DNA of 64,000 nucleotides. It comes from Xanthostigma xanthostigma. Its lineage: Eukaryota > Arthropoda > Insecta > Raphidioptera > Raphidiidae. The notes under the pieces were generated by a model that was not told the DNA's origin, made no database searches, and saw only the letters and a program-made list of their open reading frames with translations. This document shows, one piece after another, positions 1 to 9,890 of this stretch; positions within the stretch are counted from its first letter, which is position 1; each line of letters opens with the position of its first letter. A program made the translations under genes and the position numbers. The stretch is from contig OY754473.1 of the NCBI GenBank assembly GCA_963575645.1, positions 2,728,001-2,792,000 on the forward strand, given 5' to 3'.

Positions 1-7
1 AGATATA

Positions 8-771
8 CAGGGTTTCCCATTAAGAATGGGACATAGAACAACCGCAGATTCTCCAATTCAAAATAAAACGATTAAGCGAAATATGCTTAGATAAAATGTT
101 ACTCGTTTCCGAAATACGGGGTGTTGAAGTTAAAAAGTGAAAAGTTATTAATGTCCATATTTTTTTTAATACACCGTATAATTTTACTCAAATCGGCACA
201 CTTGTTAAATATCATAAAATGCACCTAACAATAAAAAAATTAGTTCAGTACGCTCTACCAGTGGCGTACGACAGGAGTAAGTAATGCTTGTACCCCTTCT
301 AAATGTTACGCCGCTGTATAAATTTTAATTTTGACTATAATTTTAATTTTTTTGATATTTTCTAAGTCAATAATGTACACTTGCTAGTTTGTTGTAAAGT
401 CATTGGTTTTCGAGATATTCGCAGTTTTTTTAAGACAAAATTGTAAAAATGAATATTATTAATAATAATACAAATAAAAAGTACATGTCTATCTATCTTT
501 AACTGCGAATATCTCGAAAACCAATGACTTTACAACAAACTAACAAGTGTACATTATTGACTTAGAAAATATCAAAAAAATTAAAATTATAGTCAAAATT
601 AAAGTTTAGACAGCGGCGTAACATTTAGAAGGGGTACAAGCATTACTTACTCCTGCCGTACGCCACTGGTAGAGCGAGTAACATTTTATCTAAGCATATT
701 TCGCTTAATCGTTTTATTTTGAATTGGAGAATCTGCGGTTGTTCTATGTCCCATTCTTAATGGGACACCTG
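8..771. mobile_element. TA-flanked foldback MITE, Tc1/mariner-like
   Basis: The ends are inverted copies (CAGGGTTTCCCATT on the left, AATGGGACACCTG on the right) with TA on each side. The outer inverted repeat is about 105 bases. A second inverted pair lies inside, about 255-430 against 505-670, so most of the element folds on itself around a short AT-rich centre. The left arm has about 140 bases (113-246) with no partner in the right arm, which suggests a later insertion or a loss on the right. No transposase is visible. The TA target points to Tc1/mariner, but the superfamily is an inference. Confidence 0.8.
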
Positions 772-1342
772 TATTATTGCATGTGTGACAGTTCGTTTTT
801 CTTTATTACCAGTCTATGTCCGATTATCCGAATTTTTGATTATCCGAATCGACCCCGGTCCCAATTAATTCGGATAATCGGCGTTATACTGTAATTGAAA
901 TACACGAGTTTGTGAAATGTTATAAAAGCACTTTGCCAAAAATACGATTCGACAAAAAACTGGCAATTCTTCAATTTTAACTGTGAATTTACAAAGTTTG
1001 CAAACTTTTAATGAAAGGTTACATTAGAGCTCATTAGTCATTTGCTATCGCGAAAGCATTGAATGTTGGAACATTGTATTGAAAAATAAAAACGAAATAA
1101 CTAACACAAAGGATAAACGCGAATGGAAAAAAGTTTCTAAATAAAAAAAAAGTTTTAACAATGAAGCTATAGCTTACAGATTTATTGAGAGATTAACGTT
1201 TTGTTAATTTATTCCCCTTTTCCTTTTCTTCGCTCCACTGCCGACAAGTGGGCGTGAATAATTGAATATCCACGGGGAAAAAACTAGACTCTCTTAATGT
1301 CTGTATTTAGTAGACAAAATATAAATAATTGTGGTCGCAAAG
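772..1342. other. Stretch without recognisable gene, one pogo/Tigger end
   Basis: AT-rich sequence with no coding signal. The only recognised piece is at about 819-891: repeats of the type GATTATCCGAAT ending in an inverted CAGTATAACG next to TA. This is the terminal style of pogo/Tigger elements. Only one end is present, so it is a solo terminal fragment. Confidence 0.5.
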
Positions 1343-1545
1343 AAAAAATTCCAGCCAATTGGGTGACGGGACCATTCCAAATGTTGACATTTGATTATAA
1401 TAAAGAAAAGAAAATTTCTGATATCGCGTGAGGTGACGCGAGTAATGGCTAGTATTCAATATGATATTTGCTATTCGTTGCCATGGTTACCTACATAATA
1501 TGTTCCACGTCATGTAAAAATTAATCAAAGCATAACTAGTTTATT

Positions 1546-1833
1546 CAATAAATAAAATTATCGACCAATTTTTCAGACAATATATTAACAAAAAATATTA
1601 TTTTTTCAATATTTTGATACTAATTAATAATTTTGAAAGAATTTTATAAAAAGCGAATTAGAAATTAAATATTAATTATTTTTTATATTTTTTAGATCAG
1701 TTCTGAAGAAGATCCAAATCCGGATCGAAACGTTAATGTATTAATTATATTTTTTGTCAATATATTGTCTGAAAAATTGGTCGATAATTTTATTTATTGA
1801 AGAGTTCTAATCAGACGTTAATCAAAGATTTGA
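1546..1833 (+). mobile_element. Penelope-type element piece with ribozyme core
   Basis: This insertion splits the surrounding repeat and is bordered by a direct duplication of ATAACTAGTTTATT (1532-1545 and 1834-1847). It contains a hammerhead-like core at 1703-1733 and the sequence CAATATATTGTCTGAAAAATT downstream in a shortened form that recurs at 31.2 kb and 32.2 kb. Penelope-like retroelements are known to carry minimal hammerhead ribozymes in their terminal repeats, which is the basis for the assignment. No reverse transcriptase is present here. Confidence 0.6.
1703..1733 (+). ncRNA. Hammerhead-like ribozyme core 1
   Basis: The conserved box CTGAAGA (CUGANGA) is followed by a 5-bp stem (GATCC pairs with GGATC across a 6-base loop) and then by GAAAC. 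This order of box, stem II and GAAA is that of the hammerhead core. The downstream triplet is GTT in this copy. Stems I and III are very short or unclear, as reported for Penelope-type hammerheads. Activity cannot be judged. Confidence 0.55.
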
Positions 1834-2281
1834 ATAACTAGTTTATTTCTGACAGATCCATAAAACAAGAGCGGCTGATTTTTTTTTATTTTCAAAATAT
1901 TTCCGAAACTATAAAGTTTAGAAAAAAAAATTTTCTTGAAAAAATAAATAGAATAATAATCCGTTATGAAAAGTATACCGTTATTATATAAAAAAACACC
2001 GTTATAGCATATATCTCTTCTGCGCATGCGCCGATTCTTCCCAAAAACAATAGGGCTCTTCACATTTTCATATCAAACATCCCCCCAAAATTTTGTTTCA
2101 ATCCGCTCATCCGTTTGACCTGTATCGTGTTCACAGACTAACAGACGCACAGAGTTTTTCCAAAAATATTTTTTGGATTCAGGGGACCTCAAAATGGAAA
2201 TATATTGTAAAATTTTTGAACAGTGATTTTTGACCTAAACTAGTACCATTCCCCACTTGTGGATTGGGATGGTAAAATCGA

Positions 2282-2444
2282 TTTTACCATTCCAACCTAC
2301 ACGTGGGGAATAGTACCTACTAGTTTAGGTCAAAAAACACTTTTCAAAAATTTTACAATATCTTTCCTAAATTTAGTATGTGTTTTAGTTTTTAATTTAG
2401 AGTCTGGCCCTTTAGAAAAATCAGTCCGACGCCCCTGCGTTAAA
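2282..2444 (+). repeat. Partial ACCATTCC copy joined to a hAT-type end
   Basis: A short forward copy of the ACCATTCC family (about 2282-2370) starts head-to-head with the reversed copy ending at 2276; only TCGA separates the two outer TTTTACC/GGTAAAA ends. It breaks off and runs into a reversed terminal sequence of the type CAGGGGCGTCGGACTGA with CTAAAGGGCCA (ending about 2444), a style known from hAT elements and present again at 9916. Confidence 0.55.
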
Positions 2445-2611
2445 TGAAACAGAGCCAACGAGATTCTTACGACTTAAAAAAAGACAGAAATATATCTTTG
2501 CACCGTAATGGTTCGATTGCGATTTTATTCCTATGCTCGATATAGAATAAAAGTATACGGTGCGCCTTTGTTTCGAGAAATTGTCACGTCACGTGACTAT
2601 CGGCTCGCTTG

Positions 2612-3245
2612 TTTTACCATTCCAACCCACAAGTGGGGAATGGTACTAGTTTAGGTCAAAAATCACTTTTCAAAAATTTTACAATATCTTTCCGTTTTGA
2701 GGTCCCCCGAATCCAAAAAACTTATTTTTGAAAAAACTCTGTGAACAAGATACAGGTCAAACGGATGATCAGAATGAAACCTTTTTTTGGAGGATGTTTG
2801 GTGTGCAAATATGAAGAGCTCTATTGTTTTTGGGGAAAATCGGCGCATGCGCAGAAGAGATATATGCTAAAACGGTATTTTTTATATAATAATGGTATAC
2901 TTTTCACAACGGCTTATTATTCTATTTATTTTTTCAAGAAAGTTTTGTTAAAAAAATTTTTTTCTAAACTTTATAGTTTCAGAAATATTTTGAAAATAAA
3001 ATAAATCATCCGCTCTTTTGTTTTATGGATCTGTCAGAAATAAACTAGTTAGGCATGCTTTGATTAATTTTTACATGACGTGGAACATACTAGCCATGGC
3101 AACAATAGCAAATATCATATTGAATACTAGCCATTACCCGCGTCACCGCACGCGATATCAGAAATTTTATTTTCTTTATTATAATCCAATGTCAACATTT
3201 ATGAAGTTGGAATGGTCCCGTCGCCCAATTGGCTGGAATTTTTTT
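2612..3245 (+). repeat. ACCATTCC-family repeat, copy 2
   Basis: Nearly full copy: TTTTACCATTCC hairpin start, the internal GGTCAAACGGATGA and GGCGCATGCGCAGAAG blocks, and the GGCTGGAATTTTTT end. Diverged from the other copies by point changes and small gaps. The short frames inside have no recognisable product. The preceding 2445-2611 holds about 100 bases that recur inverted at 34.34-34.44 kb. Confidence 0.8.
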
Positions 3246-3626
3246 CTCAGTTTCCGAAGCTTGTAATCTCCGTCGGCGACTGAGATTTGCCGTTAAGAGC
3301 ACGGCTTCAAAAAATATCTCTTTCTATCAAAAATATCCCTAAGACTAGAGAAAAAACTCATAAGGTGGTATCACTGACCAAAAAAAAAACAATAATAGCG
3401 CGAGTGTGTGAGGTCAAACTTCATAAACGTTTCCATTGTTGAAGAGACTTAACGAGTTGAAAAGCGTATAAGAAGAAAAACTTCTGACATATTTTTTTTT
3501 ACAAATGTCGTCGAGACATGTTACGTAAAAGATGACGACGATCCGTCTGAGTATTCCCAGTTCTAAATAACACAAGGACAGTCCTTGACGGTGTACCAAG
3601 CGACTGCGATAGCATGATATTATATA
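3246..3626. other. Unassigned stretch
   Basis: No gene, known repeat or structured element recognised. A minus-strand frame of 100 codons extends from 3716 into this region but has no domain-like content and is probably chance. Confidence 0.3.
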
Positions 3627-4329
3627 CAGTATGTAAACACGTAAGGTGCACATAGGGAAATTAACATTGGGAAAAAATGACTGGATCAGAGTGAGCCTTG
3701 AAATCTTGTTTTTCAATTTGACAGATAATACTCTTTTGCAAAATGAATGTGTATACTACCGAAGAAAATATTCAAATGATTACAACATAATCGGACTTTT
3801 TTTATTAATGGGACATTAAATTCCCAAAAATACTTAAATATCGTGCGAGATCAAATATCTCCGCCTATTCGTGTTGAACCTAAAGACATTGGGTCACTGA
3901 TTTACCGACGCGCATACGTCATACCAGTCAGAGAATTTTTGAATGAAATGTTTCCAAACAGATAGAGTTGTTTTTTTTGTTTTATTTTTGTACAAAAAAA
4001 TTAAAATAATGACTTATAAGAGCTTTTTATTATTAAAAAAACCAAGTAAAATGAAAATAAATCAAAATAGTTGGCAAAACCAAAAGTGCACATCCCGCAA
4101 GTTTTCCACTGTATGATAAAAAAATAACAATTAAAAAATATTTTTAATAAATTTAAAAAGATTTAAAAATTTAAAGAAATAAATAATTAAAAATTGAAAA
4201 AATATTTTTTTTTAAGTTTGCAAAAATAAAAAAAATTAAGAACTATACATAATATAATATATAATTAATATCAAGTGGAATAAAATAAAACAAAATAAAA
4301 AGAAAAAAAAAAGAAAAAAGTCAATGATA

Positions 4330-4403
4330 CCGTAAGGAATCGAACCCAGGACCTTGCCCTTGGGAATCCAACGGCATAACCATTACGCCACGGCTGCCTA
4401 ATA
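4330..4403 (-). tRNA. tRNA-like sequence, probably a SINE or captured copy
   Basis: Read on the minus strand, an A-box-like block (GTGGCGTAATGGTTATG) and a perfect B box (GGTTCGATTCC) are correctly spaced. The anticodon region reads GATTCCCAA, closest to a tRNA-Gly (CCC) pattern. The acceptor stem does not close well and an A/T-rich tail follows (4260-4325), so a retroposed or captured copy is more likely than a working tRNA. Confidence 0.5.
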
Positions 4404-4651
4404 CGTCTAGTGGTGTTATCACGGTATACAAGTGTAGCACTTGTTTTATGGATTACACTATATTTTCATAGCGATTATTATATTGTTTTTAAACTATATT
4501 AGCTGTCAAAAATAATAAAAAATAAAACTGTTTATAAAAATTAAACTACTGAACACATTTTAGTGAATTTAAATAGGGTTCTGGTCTGATAGTAAACAAA
4601 GTGAATAAAATATAACCCAAGGCAATCCGACCAAAATTGCGATCTGTAGAG

Positions 4652-4706
4652 TCGTGACGTACGTACGTACATACGTACGTACGTACGTACGTACATACGT
4701 ACAGAC
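4652..4706. repeat. ACGT/ACAT microsatellite
   Basis: About 13 tetranucleotide units, mostly GTAC register, with interspersed CATA variants. It lies inside the mariner-type element and is polymorphic-looking simple sequence. Confidence 0.9.
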
Positions 4707-4911
4707 CAACCGACAACTGCTGTTTGTGATTTTCAATTACAATTTTAATAGTATTTATGAACTCAAATTGATTTAAAAATGGTTCTATTTTATAGATTAG
4801 AATCTCCTCTTTTCAAAAAGCTTCAATTTGAATGGATTTCGTGTGAAATTAACTTAAATATAACTTCTTATATGAACGAAAGTCAGCTCTGACGCACAAA
4901 GCGATAATAAA

Positions 4912-4940
4912 GCACATACCGCTAGTTTAGCGGTATGTGC
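4912..4940. repeat. Perfect 13-bp stem hairpin
   Basis: GCACATACCGCTA pairs perfectly with TAGCGGTATGTGC across a 3-base loop. The left stem ends in CTAG followed by T, the form of a Helitron 3' end, so this could be a terminal hairpin of a Helitron fragment. No 5' end was found. Confidence 0.6.
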
Positions 4941-5611
4941 AATAAAATAGAAATCCTCAAGATTACTACGATAATTCAATAGAAATAACAATTAATGCAG
5001 TCATAGCTAACTCTGATCCAAGTATTTTTTCCCAATGCTAATTTCCCTATGTGTACCTTACGCGTTTACATACTGTATCCCTACTGTGTCTATACAATAT
5101 ATTATACACTTCGTTCACGAAACGAACCAGCTTTCTAATATCCGATTTCTTCACTACAGTATAAGTTCTCAACAACTTTAACTGAGAATAATCTCTGACA
5201 CAATTTTCTCCTGGTTAAATTAAAGGCTACAGTAGAATGCGGATAAAATATTCAACAAGCTAGTGCTGGTTTTCTTAAGGTCGCTGCAGACAAGGCTGGA
5301 ATTCTGCTGGCCGGTAGACTGGATACGAATTTGGAAATGACGTCACTGCGGGCTCGCCTGCTAGCTCACGAGATGGATTTTAAAATTAGAACAGGGGCTA
5401 TTTTTCTTGCTAGGTTCCCTGCTTGCCCCGAGCAAGAGCCAATCAGGAAACAGTATCTTGTCACGTGGGCTACACGGACAAACACGACGTCATAGCGTGT
5501 GTTCTGTTCAGAGACAATAAACGTTCGAACTATCGCTGCGCGCGCACCGAATCTCCCTGCAGAGCAAGCGTGTAAGGACGTCTCGTGTGAAGCGAGCACA
5601 TAAAAGCAATC

Positions 5612-6026
5612 GATCGAGCTGGGTGGCGTAGCGGTGAGAGCACTAGACTCGCATTCGGAAGGTACCGGGTTCGAATCCCGGCGGGGGCAGATATGTCTAG
5701 GGCTTTTTCCTACTGCCTCTCGCCGAGAAACGGTGATTCCTGTACCGGTCATCCATGGTTTCCCTCAATAATTCCAGATAAATATCCAGATGATTCCTTA
5801 TTCGAGGCCATGGCCTGTCAAACCTTCTATGTTGAAAATTTGCCTACCTTATCCTTAATTTCCTAATAATTCCTTCATTCGCCCATTGCTATTAATTAAG
5901 TTGAAGTTTAAAAATTGTAGAAAATAATGGGAAATAATGGTAGAAAAAAAATAGTAATGGTGCGAATGGCGTCTGTTATGACACAAAGTCGAGAAACGGA
6001 CGTTAAACGCATTATTATTATTACTA
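5612..6026 (+). mobile_element. tRNA-derived SINE, full-length copy
   Basis: The head carries RNA polymerase III promoter boxes: A box TGGCGTAGCGGTGAG (about 5623-5637) and B box GGTTCGAATCC (5668-5678). A non-tRNA body follows and ends in an (ATT)n tail. A 14-base target duplication, ACATAAAAGCAATC, flanks the unit at 5598-5611 and 7570-7583; the right copy is displaced because two Helitrons landed in the SINE tail. Three other copies or parts are at 18.49, 49.24 and 54.31 kb. Confidence 0.85.
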
Positions 6027-6107
6027 CTAGCGGCCCTGTACGTGATTCGCTACGTATAAAGTGAAATAATAAAACAATTTAATTGGAACATCTATTTATC
6101 TATCTAC

Positions 6108-6471
6108 AGTAGGCGCTCGATAATCCGGCGCTCGCCAATCCGGCACGCTCAGTAGTCCGGCATTTTGGGACTCAGGTAGCCCGCTCTATAATCCGGCATT
6201 TTACACTGCTGAACGCCGGACTACTGAGCGGGTTCGAGTAGTTTCTCTCGATATTGAGGAATGGTTTGCGGAAAACTCGGATTCTCACCCTGTAATGACC
6301 GATGAAGAAATAATAAATGATGCTGTTTCTACTGAATTTGAGAAAGTTAAGAGAAATGATAATTAAAAAAATTTATTATGGCAAGAAGCAAGCGAAAATC
6401 CGATAATCCGGCAGTTCCGACAATCCGGCATAGAGGGAAAAAATCGGGTGCCGGATTATCGAGCGCCTACT
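6108..6471 (+). mobile_element. pogo/Tigger derivative with transposase tail
   Basis: Perfect 23-base-scale terminal inverted repeats beginning CAGTAGGCGCTCGATAATCC are flanked by the TA target duplication expected for this group. Further subterminal ATCCGGCA motifs follow. The interior is mostly deleted but keeps the end of a transposase frame (see next entry). It sits inside Helitron A, so it is younger than that copy. Confidence 0.9.
6238..6366 (+). pseudogene. C-terminal tail of Tigger-type transposase
   Basis: Forty-two codons run open to a TAA stop and lie just inside the Tigger ends. The tail has DIEEWF near its start and the acidic TDEEIINDAV block, the style of the C-terminus of pogo/Tigger/jerky-type transposases (a W plus acidic stretch and a final DEEI helix). 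The DNA-binding and DDE catalytic parts are absent, so it cannot be functional. Confidence 0.6.
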
Positions 6472-6947
6472 GTATCTATTTTATTAATTGCTAGCTATTT
6501 TAAAATATACATGGGCGTATATGTGTGTATGTCGAGTACTCCGGCTGCGCCGTCGTGCTCGAAAAAAAATTGCGTAAAGTATTCGTGGATAACTGGTCTT
6601 TAAACACTTGCTGTATTTCGAGGGTTCACTCCGGCTGCGCCGTCGTGCTCGAAAAAAAATAGCGTAAAGTATTTATAATTAATTATAGTATAATTGCTGT
6701 ATAATGTTTTAAACGATATTCAGTTTTTTTACATCCTCGATCTAGATATATGGTTGTTAAGTTTTCTTAAATAAGGATTCTTAAATTTTCTCTTTTTCCG
6801 CGCAATTTTTTTAATTTTTTCTGTCATAAGAACCTTCTCCTGACAATAACAAACACAACAACAAAAAATATATTGAAATCGGTCCAGCCGTTCACGCGTG
6901 ATGGCGTGACCAAGGGATATAGGGATTCATTTTTATATATATATATA

Positions 6948-7567
6948 CTAGCGGCCCTGTACGTGCTTCGCTACGTATAAAGTGAAATAATAAAACAATT
7001 TAATTGGAACATCTATCTATCTATTTTATTTATTTTAAAATATACATGGACGTATATGTGTGTATGTCGAGCACTCCGGCTGCGCCGTCGTGCCCGGTGC
7101 AAAAGAACGAATGGGGAAGGAAGAAAAAAAATTTAGGGGTGGACTACCCCTAACATTTAGGGGGATGAAAAATAGATGTTGGCGAAGTGACACCTGTAGA
7201 CATCTGGCGGGGATAACTAATTAAATGACGATTGATCAGTTTTCGACCGGAGAGGAAAAATGATTAAATTACTAAAATGGCTATTAAAAAATAAGGGTTG
7301 ATCGTAGAAGGGTGAAAATTGAGGATTGTATGTATTTTTGTATGTTGTATCATAAAAAAATAGAAATTAAAAATTTTGTCTAAAAAATAAAAAAAAAAAA
7401 TTTAGGGGTGGACTATACCCCTAACATTTAGGGGGATGAAAAATAGATGTTGGCCGATTCTCATAGATACCGGATAAGCACAAAAAATTTCATCAAAATC
7501 GGTCAAGCCGTTTCGGAGGAGTATGGCAACGAAAACTGTGACACGAGAATTTTATATATTAGATAGA
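6948..7567 (-). mobile_element. Helitron-like element B, non-autonomous
   Basis: On the minus strand it starts TCTATCTAATATATAAAA at 7567, preceded by A, and ends ...GGGCCG-CTAG at 6948 followed by T. An A-to-T insertion point with no target duplication is the Helitron signature. The 3' hairpin lies in GCGAAGCACGTACAGGGCCG. Conserved words near the 5' end include CGGCTTGACCGATTTTGATG. No Rep/helicase remains. Confidence 0.75.
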
Positions 7568-7654
7568 TTACATAAAAGCAATCAAGAAAACCAGCGCTAG
7601 AAAACTAGTAGTCGAATCTAGCGGCAAATCCAGCTTCGTGTGCAGCGGCTTTAA

Positions 7655-7896
7655 GACGGAGGCTGTAGTAATTAACATGGACAACATAAATAACGACTGA
7701 TTCTCCGCTCGCCTGATAAACAAAATAAAAAGTTCAACAAAAAGAAAGAGGAGAATAGAAAAAGAGGTGTACACTGAAAATAAAATTGGTATGAGTTGCG
7801 CTTGTTGCGTCGGAGAAACGCATTATTTATGATTATTAGTTTGAACGGAGTATACCTGCAGCTCGAGCCCTCGCATTACAGTCTGATTCTGTAATC
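7655..7896. other. Unassigned stretch
   Basis: No gene or repeat recognised between the TTAA element and the hAT element. Confidence 0.3.
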
Positions 7897-8473
7897 TAGT
7901 GATGTGTCGCTCGCTCCTGAGCGAGTCGTTCATAATGAACGACTCCCTGCTCGGAGCGGAGCGAGTCGCTCTTTTTTTGTGAATGACTCACTCCGGGCGC
8001 CATTGCTCTGTGCTGAGCTGTTTTGCATTCGCACACAGCACAGGGCACAGAAGCACTAGTGAACTTTGCACGTACGGAGTTATCTTTGCTGAGTCATTTA
8101 AAGTTGAATGACACACTGTAAGTGTAATAGTACTAAGCTTAACAGTGACTTAAACCATTCACATTGACGTCGTCGACAAAGATATAATATTGTAACAATA
8201 AACGTTATTATTGCTAAGCTTTTATTATACTTTATAGTTTATCCGAAATGCGAATAATATAAGATCATATTAAAATGAGCTCAGAGCTGAGTGTGTATTG
8301 TGCTGTGCAATGCTACGTAACTCTTGAGCATGTATGATGACAGTTCACACCTCTGCAGTCTGCACTCTTGTGTAGTGCGTACTGTCTAGTGTCGCTCTCT
8401 CTGAGCGACTCTTTTTAGTGAGCGGAGCGCACGGAGCCAGCTCCCAATAAGGAGTCGTGTGGATACATCACTA
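7897..8473. mobile_element. hAT element, family 1, complete copy
   Basis: The ends TAGTGATGTGTC and GATACATCACTA are inverted over nine bases. They are bordered by an 8-base duplication with one difference, CTGTAATC (7889-7896) and CTATAATC (8474-8481), as expected for hAT. Subterminal GCGAGTCG/CGACTC blocks and a TCGGAGCGGAGCGAGTCG motif mark the left side. No transposase. Partial copies lie at 10970 and 63893. Confidence 0.85.
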
Positions 8474-8481
8474 CTATAATC

Positions 8482-8773
8482 GCAGCGCCGTACAGTCTAG
8501 CAGTCAACATTTGTTACTTCAGACTCTACTTCAGACGGAACGTGCTGTGTTGGCCGGCGGCACACGTGAGGGGATTTTCCCGGAGAACCCAAACGATACA
8601 TTCGCGCTCTATAACTACGTCGGGGAATCGAATGACGTCCCAAGCATCGTTTTCAAGGTAGCAAGCTTTTCAGGGTCAAACGTCGAACAGGGCTATAAAT
8701 AAAAATCATAGACGCTATTTGATTCTTACCCTTAAACTGTCCTTAAATGTTCGTTTCGTAGTATTATAGGCGG
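8482..8773. other. Unassigned stretch
   Basis: Moderately GC-richer DNA with a forward open frame of 81 codons (8457-8702) that starts inside the hAT end and has no recognised domain; taken as chance. Confidence 0.3.
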
Positions 8774-9460
8774 AGAGCTGGCTACGGAGAAAATGGGTGA
8801 CTCGGTGCAGAGCTGAAAATTTGCAGAATAATAGGAGATAGTACAAGTAAGTAGGGACAAAATTGCCAGAAGGCTAGGCGGAAGATAAAGAGCCGCCAGA
8901 AGGCGCTAATGTTGCGAAAAATCAGTGCACTTCTGGCAATTTCTATACTTATTCTGTAATTCAAAACTAGATTATATATTATATATATTATACATTAGGA
9001 TAGTTATAAGGGCATACTGAAAATCCAAACATGATATAATAATTACATTCGACAAATATTCAAAACTATTAATGACATTTTGATAGAAATAAAATTAAAT
9101 AAATTAATAAAATTACGTTGTTATAACAACGTAATTTTAAGTTTATTTCTATCAAAATGTCATTAATAATTTTTAATATTTGTCGAATGTAATTATTATA
9201 TCATGTTTGAATTTTCAGTATACCCTTATAACTATATAATGTATAATATATATAATATATAATCTAGTTTTGAATTACAGAATAAGTATAGAAATTGCCA
9301 GAAGTGCACTGATTTTTCGCAACATTAGCGCCTTCTGCCGGCTCTTTATCTTCCGCCTAGCCTTCTGGCAATTTTTTCCCTACTTACTTGTACTATCTCC
9401 TATTATTCTGCAAATTTTCAGCTCTGCATCGAGTCACCCATTTTCTCCGTAGCCAGCTCT
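8774..9460. mobile_element. 687-base foldback MITE
   Basis: The two halves are near-perfect inverted copies from AGAGCTGGCTACGG at the left to CCGTAGCCAGCTCT at the right. The centre, near 9115-9130, is itself the short inverted sequence ACGTTGTTATAACAACGT. Two mirror-image 60-codon frames arise from the symmetry and are not genes. No target duplication could be read with confidence. Confidence 0.85.
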
Positions 9461-9564
9461 AGTCCATTAGCCCACGGGAATTTTAATTTTGTTTAAATGT
9501 TATCGTTTTATAGGAAAAAACAACATTCAAATACTTGCATTTGGCGCGAAAGCACGTGCCGTCA

Positions 9565-9890
9565 TTACTACGCGCCACAAATCTAAAAGGCTCGGAAGTT
9601 AGATGCGAATGCGGGTTTGCGCTTGTACAGTCTGTTGAAAAACTACAAACTCGCAACTCACCAAAACTAAAATAACAATAACAACTTGACAATAGCGTAC
9701 TCGACTGTACTTTAAAAGTAGGAAAGTGACAAGTGACAAAGGTAACGAGCGATCATGGCCAATCACCGACGAGCGCACGTTCCGTGCAGGTAACTGGGAG
9801 GTGGTGGGAGTCACAACGGCTCTAAAATGTGCCTTTGCGACGCTGTTTGTGATTAGCTTCCGAACCTTTTAAATCCGTGGCGCGTGTTAT
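9565..9890. mobile_element. MITE family with GCGCCACG ends, copy 1
   Basis: Terminal inverted repeats of about 35 bases (ACGCGCCACAAATCTAAAAG inverted as CTTTTAAATCCGTGGCGCGT). A second, better preserved copy is at 32837-33153. The interior is non-coding. The superfamily is not clear. Confidence 0.75.

Larger units (their letters stand above)
1343..2276 (-). repeat. ACCATTCC-family dispersed repeat, copy 1
   Basis: Reversed copy of a high-copy repeat. In its plus sense the family begins TTTTACCATTCC, followed by a small hairpin (ACCATTCC pairs with GGGAATGGT), and ends near CCAATTGGCTGGAATTTTTT. The inverted words ACCATTCCAA and TTGGAATGGT occur near the two ends. A 288-base element has been inserted at 1546-1833 with a 14-base duplication. 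No protein is encoded; short frames in the copies are chance. A non-autonomous DNA element is likely but the class is unresolved. Confidence 0.8.
3627..5075 (+). mobile_element. Mariner-type element with decayed transposase
   Basis: Both ends read CAGTATGTAAAC inward and are flanked by TA (3625-3626, 5076-5077). The terminal inverted repeats run about 70 bases and include ACATAGGGAAATTA and TTGGGAAAAAAT. Near the left end the plus strand keeps a start of mariner-like style (MNVYTTEENIQMI, from about 3743), and later VREFLNEMFPNR (about 3930-3965), which resembles the stretch between the second and third catalytic acids of mariner transposases. Stops and missing segments show it is dead. The centre is foreign: a tRNA-like sequence and an ACGT microsatellite. 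Confidence 0.6.
6027..6946 (-). mobile_element. Helitron-like element A, non-autonomous
   Basis: Its minus-strand 3' end is CTAG at 6027-6030 followed by T, preceded by a GTAGCGAATCACGTACAGGG hairpin region. The other end is an AT-rich run around 6925-6946 after the conserved words ATCGGTCCAGCCGTTCACGC. The body is shared with element B next to it. It contains a duplicated block with CTCCGGCTGCGCCGTCGTGC (6541 and 6631), and is interrupted by the pogo/Tigger derivative. Confidence 0.65.
5279..7650. mobile_element. TTAA-flanked MITE split by nested insertions
   Basis: The outer ends GGTCGCTGCAGACAAGGCTG and an inverted AGCCGCTGCACACGAAGCTG lie directly inside TTAA at 5275-5278 and 7651-7654. 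TTAA targets are typical of piggyBac and Kolobok elements. The body is 5279-5611 plus 7584-7650; everything between is younger nested DNA beginning with the SINE at 5612. Related pieces without clear ends occur at 15.69, 23.68-24.01 and 44.2-44.7 kb. No transposase was found. Confidence 0.65.

Noticed and set aside
5366-5752. 128-codon minus-strand frame
   Set aside because: It spans the end of the TTAA element and the antisense of the SINE head including both promoter boxes; the same antisense peptide appears at the other SINE copies.
8782-9452. Two 60-codon frames with almost the same peptide on opposite strands
   Set aside because: They are mirror images produced by the foldback MITE and have no independent support.
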